From assembly GCA_049999725.1 (NCBI GenBank), contig JBNGIS010020268.1:1-40748 (forward strand): a stretch of DNA of 40,748 bases, given 5' to 3'. The translations under genes and the position numbers were made by a program. The notes under the pieces are model-generated. The model was not told the origin of the DNA, searched no databases, and saw nothing but the letters and a program-made list of their open reading frames with translations. This stretch comes from Haplomitrium mnioides (taxonomy: Eukaryota > Marchantiophyta > Haplomitriopsida > Calobryales). Positions 1 through 9,255 of this stretch are shown piece after piece (within the stretch, counting starts at the first letter, position 1; each line of letters begins with the position of its first letter).

Positions 1-226
1 GCCTCTTCGGACTTGCTCCTGCGGGAATCTACGGAATCTCTTCCCGCAAGATTCCTCGGAGTTGTTACCATTGACCATGTGTTTCCTTCGATCAACTGCA
101 GGACACGCGGCGCGCGCTACTTGTCCGTTGCAACGGGATTAATTGTCAGGCGCCACGCGTCGTCACCTCCCAGCTCCAAGGAGAAAAACGGGATTAACGA
201 CCTTTTGTGGGATCGGGCGAGGGGAG

Positions 227-232
227 TATATA
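227..232 (+). promoter_or_regulatory. TATA box of the LTR-like fragment
   Basis: GAGTATATATCG lies just upstream of the duplicated block and in the position expected for the U3/R border. No transcript evidence is available from sequence. Confidence 0.4.
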
Positions 233-307
233 TCGTTTTTCTTCTAAATTCTTCGGGTTGATGTACGGGCAATTGTTGGAGGTATAGCGCTGCGGGGCTC
301 GCGATTC

Positions 308-892
308 GCGCATGGTAAGGTAGGGCGATACTCAATTGAAGGCTACGTGAAGCAGAGTTACTCGCTCCAGGGGGCCAGGAGGATTCGGAGGTGGACTGGA
401 GGGGCACTGAGTGTTGCATGAGTAGTGAGCTCTGGATGCTCGGGCAATCCAGGTGAACTCGTCCTTGCCGGTGGACCAGAGCGGAGGGTTACTGATACGA
501 TAGCTCGGAAGGGGTTTTCGGTCGGCCGAGAACTAAAGAGAGGCTGCTTGGTAGTGAGCTGGGGGTCGTCTCGGCGTTTCATGGGCCATTGTGGGGTGAC
601 AACGATAGCAAGAAAGGGGATTGCGCATGGTAAGCCAGGGCGATCATTCAATTGAAGGCTACGTGAAGCAATGGTACTAGCTCCAGGGGCCAGGGGGATT
701 CGGAGGTGGACTGGAGGGGCGTCGAGTGTTGCATGAGTAGTGAGCTCTGGATACTCGGGCGATCCAGGTGAACTCGTCCTTGTCGGTGGACCAGAGCGGA
801 GGGCTACTGATACGATAGCTCGGAAGGGGGATTTGGTCGGCCGAGAACTAAGGAGAGGCTACTTGGTAGTGAGCTGGGAGTCTCTCGGCATT
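308..892 (+). repeat. 315-bp tandem duplication
   Basis: A block beginning GCGCATGGTAAG at 308 repeats at 623 (GCGCATGGTAAGC). Each copy continues through the same landmarks: AATTGAAGGCTACGTGAAGC, GGATTCGGAGGTGGACTGG, GTTGCATGAGTAGTGAGCTC, GGTGGACCAGAGCGGAGGG and TCGGTCGGCCGAGAACTAA-like sequence. Each copy ends near TCTCGGC. Unit spacing is 315 bp with scattered substitutions and small indels. A single shorter relative of the unit (GGAGGTGGACTGGAGAGGCG) occurs near 34270, so the duplication happened in this copy or its sub-lineage. Confidence 0.85.
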
Positions 893-1270
893 CCCCTATG
901 CAAGCGCATCAACCCATGTGTTAATTCTCAAGTGGAGTTGAGAGAGGGGGGGGCTGTGCCAGTGCTGGTGCACTGGGCGTAGTAAGACCTGTTGAGGCTC
1001 GAGGGTGGAGTGGGCTACCGGCAGCTGGTAAAGCTGTTTTCCAGAGGTGGAAGTAAAAGAAACTCTCTTCCTAGCTTGAGGAAGTAAAAGTAGGGCTTCT
1101 CGCGAGGGAAGTTAAAAAACTATTTGGAGTGGAGGGTGTGTGGGTTGCTGGGCTGCAATTGTAAGGCAGTGGGATTCACATGGGAAGTATAAATAGTTAG
1201 AATTCCAGAGTGCCTTCAAGGACTCTGTTTTCTCTTGCATATAGTGTACATATGTGTTGTTTATATATGT

Positions 1271-1879
1271 GTAGTTAGATTTCATTTCTGCATATGTGTC
1301 CTTTGAGTTACTAGATTAGTGGACATCAGATCAGCAGAGAAGACCCTGGGAACACACTTGAAGGGGGAGTCCAATCCCTTGACACAAGTCTGGTTTCCTG
1401 GGGGTGAATGCTCTCTGTTCCTAATCCTATTTGCATAGTTAGGAATTAGTTAGAAATTAGTGCAGCTTAGGAATTAGTTAGGAATAGTTGTATCAGACCT
1501 GTGACCACCCTGAAAGGGGGAGTCCAAAGCTGTTGTGTGTTCAGCTGTGCAGGTCACCAGCACCATTCTGCCCAAGCACAAATAAGGTGACAGGGCCTAA
1601 GTCATTGGGTCCTAAGAGTAAAGAGGAAGAATCACACAAGCTAGCTAGGTGTTATGGATGTGGACCTGTGAGTGAATGTTTGAATATCTGACTTGAGTGT
1701 GTGAAGAAGAGGAGTGAGAAAAGCACAACAGGCCTGTAAGGAGAGGAAGAGTCCTTAAGGTCTGAAAGTGGTAACTGATGAGGGGCCATCTCAGAAAAGA
1801 ATCTGAAGGCTCAAAACTTGTCCTCCCCTGCATCAAAACAGGGCCTGAAAACATTAAGGCCTGAAACAGGGGAGGGACA
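1271..1879. other. Unassigned repeat-like stretch
   Basis: No credible gene is visible. The stretch holds short direct repeats: AAGGGGGAGTCCAA near 1361 and again near 1515, and TTAGGAATTAGTTAG-type runs at 1438-1487. A short frame reads R-C-Y-G-C-G near 1649, which resembles half a zinc knuckle but is too short to assign. It is probably a degraded leader or noncoding part of a retroelement. Confidence 0.3.
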
Positions 1880-2149
1880 GATTGTTTGCAAGTTTTGTTC
1901 CTTCTTTCATTTGTTGGTTACGATGAACAAAAAATTAGTGATTATATTTGATTGCATCATCACCAATATCATCATGGCTTGCTTTGACTATTGTCGCGAT
2001 TGGATTTGAAAAGAAACAAGAACAAAACGTATGCACGCATAGGATTTGCAAACAATAAAAAATGACTCTTGCCATAGTTTTTTTTAAAAAGGGCTCTTGA
2101 TTCAAAGCAACAAAAGAAAAACTTATTGCAAGGCTAAGGTCACCACCAA

Positions 2150-2249
2150 NNNNNNNNNNNNNNNNNNNNNNNNNNNNNNNNNNNNNNNNNNNNNNNNNNN
2201 NNNNNNNNNNNNNNNNNNNNNNNNNNNNNNNNNNNNNNNNNNNNNNNNN
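2150..2249. other. Assembly gap (100 N)
   Basis: This run of exactly 100 N is the usual size for a gap of unknown length. It interrupts the 3' part of the leftward transposase-like gene, so the missing catalytic region may lie in it or may never have been present. Confidence 0.99.
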
Positions 2250-3739
2250 GTTCTCCAGTGTTTTCTAAAACCCAAAAAACTAATAATGCAATCAAGATCT
2301 TTCTCTTTCAAGTAAGTTGTGTAAAGTTATAAACCTCCCATTTTGTAAAATTATAAGGCAAGTTATGAACTTCATGAGTGAGCATTCTCTCACAGATTCC
2401 CTAAAAAACTTATCCATCCACTCACGCATGAATACTCCTTTAGAAGATAGTTCTCTTTTTCCAAAAATGCCTCTAGGATCTGCGTTTTTGAGATTTTGAA
2501 TCCTTTGGGTTCTATCATTCCCTACTGACAATATTAATTTGAAGGCTTTTGTACAAATGACAATATCGCCAAGCAAAGTAAACTGATTGTCAACATCATA
2601 GTCCTTTCCTTTCTATTCTCTATTGCAATTTGATATTTCAATTCTTCATGCTTTGTTAAAAATACATTTCTCTCATAGTTTTCAAAAAATCTGTCTTGTA
2701 TAATGACAAGCAATTATTTTGACAACATGAAATTCTCTTCAATTTAGAAATTGACATTGGATCGAGTTTTTTCTTCACAAAGCTCTTATCATGATGAACT
2801 TTCTGCAAAGAATTTTCATGTAAGGTGTTTATCCATTTGGGTTTTGGCCAAGACAAAGAATTCCTATGTTGTGGTGGTCGATTTGGTCCGTAAGCGAATC
2901 TAGTAATTAGAGATAATTCATCATCTTGAAGATCTTGATCATTGTTTGTTCCTTTGCAATAAGTTTTCAAAGGATGAGGTTGTCTTGAGTATTGGAAGAA
3001 CTGCACCATACCGGAACAAAATCTTCATCAATATCTTGAACATTAAGAAATGTTTTTAGTAACATAATAAGTGCCCTTAATGATAACTCCAAAAAAATAT
3101 TTGTTGATTGAGACTCTTTGCTAGAATCATTTCCCAAATTGTCTTTTGAACATTCCTCCAAGTTTGTTTCAGATGTTCTAATCTCATTGCAAGGGTCAAC
3201 TTGAATTGAAATCACCTATTGTTTGAGTGGTGCAATTGGGGACAATGATTCAACCCAAAATTGAAACCGTCTACTGATTCTATGCTTTTCTTGTTTTGGA
3301 CAAACACATTTTTATCTTGACTTTCGAGGTCTTCATGAGATGAGGGTGAAGAAAAGTCCACAACCGTCTGGAAATCTTGAGTTGAATGTCTTTCTGTTGA
3401 TTTGTTGGAGTAGTAAAAAGAAAGATTCAACTTTGAACGCTTGATCGGCAACAAAGATCGAAGGCTTGCAAAAAGTTGAGTCTTGGATCTTATGTGGGCA
3501 TTGGTCTCCCTCTTTGATCCCTTGTGCACAACTTGTTCACTTCTTATTCCTATACATGCAATGGATTCACTCTTGGACCCTATGTGCACATAGGGTTCAA
3601 TCACTAATCCTATGCACGCATAGGGTTCACCTTCTTGATCTTCTTCAGTAGAGCTATATGATTCACCAAAAGCCATCTTTTTCCCCAATATACTTGCCAT
3701 CACCCTTAACGCTTTGGATAGTCCATCGCTTAACTCCAA
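2250..3739 (-). pseudogene. Degenerate transposase-like gene, leftward, copy A
   Basis: Several minus-strand frames follow one another: 3739-3212, 3215-2967, 3009-2656 and 2576-2292. They read as one protein broken by frameshifts and stops. The first ATG in the 5' frame is at 3700; translation upstream of it needs a TTG. The N-terminal part carries five 10-residue repeats (see 3479-3628). The middle has a Cys cluster (SCCQNNCLSLYKT) and then REMYFLTKHEE-like sequence. The last part reads CTKAFKLILSVGNDRTQRI, then GIFGKRELSSKGVF, then a W..KFFRE block. The spacing of Cys-rich block, AF..ILG.. motif and basic GKR block resembles transposase-type ORFs of eukaryotic DNA transposons. I see no DDE triad, and the likely place for it is lost to the gap. 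Family assignment is inference. Confidence 0.45.
3479..3628 (-). repeat. Five in-frame 30-bp repeats with palindromic core
   Basis: Residues 38-87 of the leftward ORF are five 10-residue units: EPYACIGLVI, EPYVHIGSKS, ESIACIGIRS, EQVVHKGSKR and ETNAHIRSKT. At DNA level each unit is centred on CCTATGTGCACATAGG or CCTATGCACGCATAGG, which are perfect or near-perfect palindromes. This is the same core found in the noncoding arrays elsewhere in the element. Confidence 0.8.
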
Positions 3740-3950
3740 AGAATTGTGGTTTGAACAAATCTCTAGCTATTGGTCAAAATCTAACCAAAAAATCAACTAT
3801 TTGAAGAAACTATTTCAACAAATACTATCAACCTCTAATGGACTACCTAAAATAAGTGTTTTTTAAGACAATTTTGCAAAACGACAAAAATGTGAACTTT
3901 TTGTGAAGAAAATGGAAAAAAGAAATTGGAAATATGAAAATGAGTGATGC

Positions 3951-3958
3951 TTTATATA
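3951..3958 (-). promoter_or_regulatory. TATA box for the leftward gene
   Basis: TATATAAA on the minus strand lies about 250 bp upstream of the ATG at 3700, followed by a T- and A-rich leader. It faces away from the TATA at 4050, giving a compact divergent promoter. Confidence 0.5.
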
Positions 3959-4049
3959 CTAACTTTTTTTCCCCACGCAAAACCAACCTACATGTCAAGA
4001 GCTTCACAAATCATTTTTGGCAAGAAAATGCATTTTTTTGAAATTCAAG

Positions 4050-4058
4050 TATAAAAGG
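4050..4058 (+). promoter_or_regulatory. TATA box for the ParB/methyltransferase gene
   Basis: TATAAAAGG lies about 180 bp upstream of the ATG at 4236. Sequence just downstream (AATGGAAAGTTTCTTTCCATTG) contains an inverted GGAAAG/CTTTCC pair. The pair is conserved in copy D at the very end of the window, so this leader belongs to the element. Confidence 0.55.
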
Positions 4059-4640
4059 AGCGATAATGGAAAGTTTCTTTCCATTGTCACGAGTTCACTT
4101 TCTAGTTTTTGTTTTCTTTTCATCACCATTTTTGCAATTTCTTGTCATTTTGCCATTTTTAGTCCTTCACTGTTTGTCAACTTTTGTTTGTTGGTTTTTC
4201 GCCCTCAAATTTCACCAGTTTTTACCTTCAAAAAAATGGTAGCACAAGTCAATGTTCCCAAACCAACTCAACCAAAGCCTTATAGGTATGCAGATGTGCT
4301 AAAGGTTTTAGAGCTAGAAAATTTAGATTGGGAATGTCTACTTAATTGTGGCAGCATGAAAGACATTGATGAACACCTTTACATTTTTGTTGGTGAAGGT
4401 GAGAAATATAACCTGGGCTTTTTGGTCCAAATAATCATGATTAGAGAGGGGCAGCGAGCCCACATTGGGCTGCTTGTACAATCAATGAACAACATTACCC
4501 TGTACAATGCCTCTAGAAAATGATTTTGATTTGTGAGGGAATTAGAGGGACATCTTCACCAAGCATCTATAGTCAGCAAAGGACGACGGCAAGGTAAGAT
4601 CTAAAAACTATTTTTCATTTTTTTTTTCTTTTAGCACTAA

Positions 4641-4890
4641 CTCGGAACACCATGCGCTCATGGACTCTAAGACCCTTGCGAGCATGGAGTTCTGAGTTAA
4701 CTTAGTGCCTACAAGGACTTGGAGTCCAAGCTCACCAAGATTCTGGAATCCATGTGCGTAGATACTTCTGAGTCCATGCGCACATGGACTCAAAAGTCCT
4801 AGCGCAACAAGACTCCAGAGTCCAAGTGCGCATCGACTCCGAGTCCCTACCGTTTGGACTTGGAGTCCATGCAAGCATGGACTCCAAGTC
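4641..4890 (+). repeat. Palindromic-core array in intron 1 of copy A
   Basis: Degenerate units of about 24 bp contain GAGTCCATGCGCACATGGACTC-like inverted repeats, for example AGTCCATGCGCACATGGACT near 4771. The array lies between the exon 1 donor (4594) and the start of exon 2 (about 4991). Copy D has an equivalent array in the same intron (39967-40150). Confidence 0.8.
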
Positions 4891-5559
4891 ATTTTTTAGC
4901 TTGGACTAAATGTTCTAAAATTTAAATTTCTTATAAATATATGGAGCTTTTTTGTGTAATATGTCTGATCATTATTTTAATTTTTTGTTCAATTTACTCC
5001 ATATTTGGCGACTTCGTTGATGCCTACCCTAATGCAAAACATGTTGAGCAGGACTTCATCAAGCTCGCCATCAACATCAAGCTATTGAAGCCAAAGCAAA
5101 GAGTCCATATTCAGTAGCTAGCGCCACCTCCAAGCACGATGACCATGTCAATGGCATCAACACCAAGACCATCAGCTACCAAAAAGATAAAGACAGTGGA
5201 GTGAGTCGAGGCTCCAAAAAAGAAGAAATAGGTCGTCCAAAAGAAGAAGCATGTTCCTACACCCATTATTGAGGAGGAGCCGGCCTCCTCCCACTCTCCA
5301 ACAAGGTTATCTTCTTCGGCTCCTTTATCTTCAACACCAAGCAGCTCAGGGAAGGAAGTAAAGCCAAAGCCAGTTCAAGCTCCAACGTCTAGATCAAAAA
5401 AGCAATCGCATTAGGGGATGTGAGCATTTCAGAAGCATGAACAAGTAGACCCTCAAACAATGTCTGAGCAAGACAAAAATAAAATTAGAGAGTTTGCAAT
5501 CGAGCAATGTAGAGTTCGAGAGAAAACTACTACAATTCGGTTGGAGAATTTTAGTCTTC

Positions 5560-5960
5560 CAAAACCTAAAATGGGCAACTGGGGGTCATTTCAGAATAGG
5601 AAGTTGAATGAAGACTTTGTCAAGCTTCTAGCACAGAGAATGCTCACCAATAAATATACGCATAGTTTTTTTATTGTTGTTGTTGACCCAAAGTGTGGGT
5701 TGAACGATAAGCTCTGACAAGTATCGGTATGAGATTGCAAGAGGCAATCAAAATGCTGCTACAAGGCAACTTTTAATCACCAAATACGGAGCGAAGAATC
5801 TAATGTTGTTGCTCTACAACTTTTATATGTACGTGAGCTTAACACCAACAAAAGCCTATATATTTGCAACAGATAACAATTACGACCACAGGTTCCAATT
5901 GGAAATAACATTAATTCAGAAGGTCGAATATTGGCATCAAAGGTTTGTGGAGAGTGGGAT
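5560..5960 (+). other. ParB-like domain in exon 2, copy A
   Basis: The frame reads LNEDFVKLLAQRMLTNKYTH, then FFIVVVDPKCG. After a small deletion and frameshift near 5712 it continues KYRYEIARGNQNAATRQLL and then YVSLTPTKAYIFATDNNY. This follows the ParB/Srx fold pattern: a helix, a hydrophobic strand ending VVD, the signature Y-E-I-x-x-G-N-x-x-A-A-x-x-L-L (ParB: yeivsGnhRlaA), then a strand with L-T-x-x-x-A and x-x-x-D-N-N (ParB: s-eeA..lalveN). ParB-methyltransferase fusions are well known in bacteria and phages. Copy D keeps the more canonical EIVRGNHSAATRQLL. Confidence 0.65.
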
Positions 5961-6524
5961 GGTTTCATCCTAGAATTAAAAAGAGAGTTGGTGTTGGAGA
6001 CCCTAGAGATCAAGCTGAAGTCAACTCTTGAGAAGACAAACACTTCTCAAGACAATTGGTTCTAAGTGGCGTTCGGAAGTGGTGAGCTCTGGGATTTACA
6101 ACAAGGCATTTTTCTATATGGGAGAAAAATACGGTGAAGGGCCAGAAGCCTAAGGCCAAAGGATCGTTGAGAATAGAGGACATGAAGTGGACACCTTGGA
6201 GGTCCATTCAGGGTCTTCTGAACGAAGTTAAAATTTTTGCCTTGAAACACGTGGAAGTTGGAGAGCTTTCAATTGAAGAAATATCTCGCAAACTAGAGAG
6301 ACATAAAGTTTTAGCAGTCATGGTTAAGTCTTTTTGCTCCAAAGCCTACTGCAGCTCCTAGAAAGAAGCAAGAGAGGAGTACCGTCTCCACACCAAGGAG
6401 TCAAATATGTTTGCATTTTACTCTAGTTTTGAGAAGCTTTTGATAAGTTTGTTTTTCCATTCTACATTCATTTTTCTAGAGTTACATTGAATTTTTTGTA
6501 AGTTGACTTTTGTTAGAATAAAAA

Positions 6525-7040
6525 TGACTTTGAGTCCATGCGCAGATGGACTATCAAGTCTGTACGCGCAAAGACTCTCTAGTTTGGTGCGCTTGGACTA
6601 TCAAGTCCATACGAGCATGAATTCTCTAGTCCATTCTCGTAAGGGACTCTCTAGTCCTTGCGTGTTTGGACTATCAAGTCCAAGCAAGCAAAGACTATCA
6701 AGTTCTTGCACGATTGGACTATGAAGTCCTTGCACGCTTGGACTATCAAGTCTAAGCAAGAAGGGACTATCAAGTCTATGAGCACATTGACGCTCTAGAC
6801 TATGCGCGCATGGACTATATAGTCCAAGCACGGCTTCCATTTCAAGTCCTTGCGCCTTGACATTGAAATCAATGCTAGCATGGACTTGAGAGTCCAAGCA
6901 CATGGACTTCAATGTCCATGCGCGTGGAATTAAATATCTAAGTACGGTTGGAATTTAATGTCTAGGCGTGCCTAGACTTCAATGTCCATGTGTGCATGGA
7001 CTTCAATGTCCAAAAAAGTTTGGACTTTCAATTCATTGCT
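6525..7040 (+). repeat. Palindromic-core array in intron 2 of copy A
   Basis: About 500 bp of degenerate units alternate CTATCAAGTCC-type spacers with cores such as CCATGCGCGTGG, AGTCCATGTGTGCATGGACT and TATGCGCGCATGGACTATAT. The unit is close to 24-25 bp. The array sits wholly inside the inferred intron 2 (6443-7139), and copy D has the same feature at 38149-38310. The short open frames through it arise because the unit length is a multiple of three. Confidence 0.85.
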
Positions 7041-7139
7041 TAGATTGACTTGAGTATCTTTGCTCACATTCTCTTCCTCTGTAAAGTCTACATTTTTTCT
7101 GTTGTCTCCTCCTTTTTTTTTCATTTTTGATGTATATAG

Positions 7140-8431
7140 GGAGACAAAACCTTTAAATGGCAGCTTGCCAAAAAGTTGACGACAACTACCAAAGAGCAAA
7201 AAAGATTGGGGGTCTAAGAAGCCCCAAAAGATCAAGACTAAGCCCCAACACTTGTTTCCTACCTTCTTGTTTTTCTACTTGATTGTCAAAAAGCTAGAGA
7301 GTGGAAATCAAGACAACAAAATGATGTTGTTGCCCTTCTCACTAAAGGAGTTCTAAGAGACAAAGACAATGACTTACTAAACTTTGTTGATGGACTCAAC
7401 GTGGCATATTACCGAGTCTACGGGGAGGCAAATGCTTGTCAATTGAAGGGATTCGTGAAACCTAGATGTTTTACTTTGACAATTGAAGACATTCTTTACA
7501 ATTACAACCTTAAGAAATGTAAGCACGATGATTTTGAACCCTTTTCTGGAGATGATATTTTTTATATGGTTTCCTTTTTTGAGGTAATCACGACTTCTGA
7601 TTTTTGGTCTTTTGTAATAATCCATTCTTCACAACAATTTGGCATCGTCAATGATGCTCTTTTGGAGATTTGTTGTACCATTGACCATGACATCTCGTAA
7701 GTTCTTTTTTGATTTTTTGGGTTTTTAGTTTATCTTGTTTAGTTTTCCTACACTATTTTTCAAGTGTATAATTTGTTTGTTTTTCTCACTACAGAGACAA
7801 AAGAAATATTCATCGTTCTGGTGGTCCAGGAATTGCTCATGCCCACGAGTATTGGGGTGTGGGCTATTGGACAAAGGAGGGCAAGAGGAGCATGAGGCTC
7901 TTCAACTTGCAACCTATTGATACCAGTGGTTGTCTTTGGAAAATTATGCGGAGTGTGTTCAGCTGCCATGTTGTGTCGGCTAAGCTAAAACATCCAAGAG
8001 ATGATGCTCTTGCAAATGTTTACCAAAAGCCCTAGGCTTTATATAAATTTTTCATTGACCATTTATCAACAAAGCAAGATTTGATCTTAGATCTTTGCTT
8101 TGGGTCCGGCATAGGCCTTGTCTCTGCTTTAAAGCTAATGTGAAATTGCATCGATGTGGAATATGATAGACATCAATCTATCTATATTCCTCAGAGAGTT
8201 TTGACGATGGCTTCTTTGCCATCCGATGTAACTGAATCCCAAATAGTATATGCATACCACAAGGAACATGTTCCTCTTGGTACTATAGGTGCTATTGGTG
8301 ATTCTGTTGCCATCTTTGGGACTAGAAAGTCTCAGTAGAACTCTGTAACGGCTGTAGATGTTGAAGCTTCTTAGCTAGTTGATTTAGATGAGATAATTCT
8401 TTTTGAAAAAGATAGAGCTATAACATCATAG
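7140..8431 (+). other. Methyltransferase domain exons 3 and 4, copy A
   Basis: Exon 3 contains the place of motif IV, here D-I-L-Y-N-Y (7488-7505), where copy C has D-I-P-Y-S-Y. It then reads DDFEPFSGDDIF and DFWSFVIIHSSQQF, the helix and strand after motif IV in class-beta N6/N4 enzymes. Exon 4 reads HRSGGPGIAHAHEYWGVGYW, a block like the usual 'ahEy.lv' strand. It continues VYQKP, FIDHLSTKQDLILDLCFGSG (motif I, from about 8084) and VEYDRHQSIYIPQRVLTM. Known enzymes have KP..L...I......d.vLDPF.GSGt here. In-frame TAG follows YQKP where D has CAG, and TGA (8141-8143) follows LKLM. Confidence 0.7.
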
Positions 8432-8450
8432 TGATGCAATTTTTGTACAT

Positions 8451-8456
8451 AATAAA
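8451..8456 (+). terminator. AATAAA polyadenylation signal, copy A
   Basis: AATAAA lies 20 bp after the TAG that ends the exon 4 frame. Copy D has the same signal downstream of its stop (36820-36825). Confidence 0.55.
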
Positions 8457-8727
8457 GCATTTTCTTCAGAAAATGTTATTTGATGAAGTTTCAATCTTGT
8501 TGCATTCCAAATCCAATTTAAGCATTTTCTTCACGATTCAATTTCTTGCGCAAAATGGTTTTTGAGCAAAATGTATTGGTTTTCATAAAAATTAGCAACG
8601 AAGTCTATGTTTGCATGGGTCGCTTTCTTCATTTTTATTTTATGTTCAAGTTTTCTTTAATCCTTAGTTTTTGATGTTCTTTGATGGGCTTTTGCGTTCC
8701 CTGCCTCCAATTACTCAACAGTTTGTG

Positions 8728-8885
8728 CTCACTTGGGCTTCAATTCTCCATATGTGCATAGGCTTAATTTGTTTAAGCTCGAGCTAGATGTAGTTGTCCC
8801 TCCGTTGATGGACCTTTTCAAACAAAGCATGTCTAGACTTGGGCCTTAGTTGTCCATGCACCCATAGGCTTCAATAGTCTTTTCA
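8728..8885 (+). repeat. Downstream palindromic-core array, copy A (decayed)
   Basis: Degenerate units contain CCATATGTGCATAGGCTT and CCATGCACCCATAGGCTT separated by CAATTCTC-type spacers. It occupies the same place as the 37-bp array downstream of the gene in copy D and the array at 17950-18300 in copy B. Confidence 0.6.
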
Positions 8886-9255
8886 CAATTTTGCTTCAAG
8901 AATCCTCTTGCGCCAACACTTTAGAGTTCTATTTCAAAACTCATCTGATAAAATTTGAATGTTTTTATCAAATTTTCAAATTATTGATATGATTGCTAGT
9001 TTTGAAAATATTTAACAAATAATGTTTGTGTATTTTTTTTATATATTTTGTTTGGTGATGCTCATGCTTTTTAAAGATGAAATTATGAAAGCAATTTTGT
9101 TAAAATGCTTATAAGAAGATTTATTTTTAATATATTATGCATTCAAAGTGAGCCATTTTGATATATAAAATTACATTCTTTTTGCAAATGAATATTACTA
9201 GCGTCAAATTCATGATTTTAGATGCTAAAATTTTGAAATTGGTTTTTGCGAACGC

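Larger units (their letters stand above)
1..1270 (+). repeat. LTR-like fragment (3' part) of a long-LTR Ty3-type family
   Basis: This GC-richer block has no coherent coding frame. Its stretch from about 900 to 1150 aligns by eye with 34510-34720, in the 3' tail of the Ty3 element further right. Shared landmarks are TTCTCAAGTGGAG-like, CCAGAGGTGGAAGT and CTTCTCGCGAGGGAAG, followed in both by GTGTTGTTTA-like sequence. A TATA box (TATATA, 227-232) sits upstream, so the block probably covers the end of U3, R and U5 of an LTR. The left end is cut by the window and I could not fix the right end. LTR identity is inference from homology to a region that itself lacks a visible partner LTR. Confidence 0.5.
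4236..8431 (+). pseudogene. ParB-like / N6-N4 DNA methyltransferase gene, copy A (4 exons)
   Basis: I infer exons 4236-4593, about 4991-6442, 7140-7696 and 7795-8431 by comparison with copy D. Donors are AAG/GTAAG (4594) and TC/GTAAG (7697); acceptors are TATAG/G (7139) and CTACAG/A (7794). The intron 1 acceptor and intron 2 donor are mutated here (TTCAA; ATAAGT) but intact in D. Exon 1 begins MVAQVNVPKPTQPKPYRYAD and holds a domain I do not recognise. Exon 2 has a low-complexity K/P/S linker and then the ParB-like domain. Exons 3-4 are the methyltransferase: motif IV region, W-S-F-V-I strand, then motif I (ILDLCFGSG) and VEYDR. The order IV before I marks class beta. Stops and frameshifts disrupt exons 1, 2 and 4. 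The product would act on DNA; the target is unknown. Confidence 0.7.

Noticed and set aside
1630-1691. Zinc knuckle (RCYGCGPVSEC) as evidence of a gag gene
   Set aside because: The spacing does not fit CX2CX4HX4C, and no gag sequence surrounds it.
4017-4235. Start of the exon 1 protein at 4017
   Set aside because: 4017 lies upstream of the TATA box at 4050, and the added residues are hydrophobic, low-complexity leader translation not conserved in copy D. The ATG at 4236 precedes the conserved PKPYRY block.
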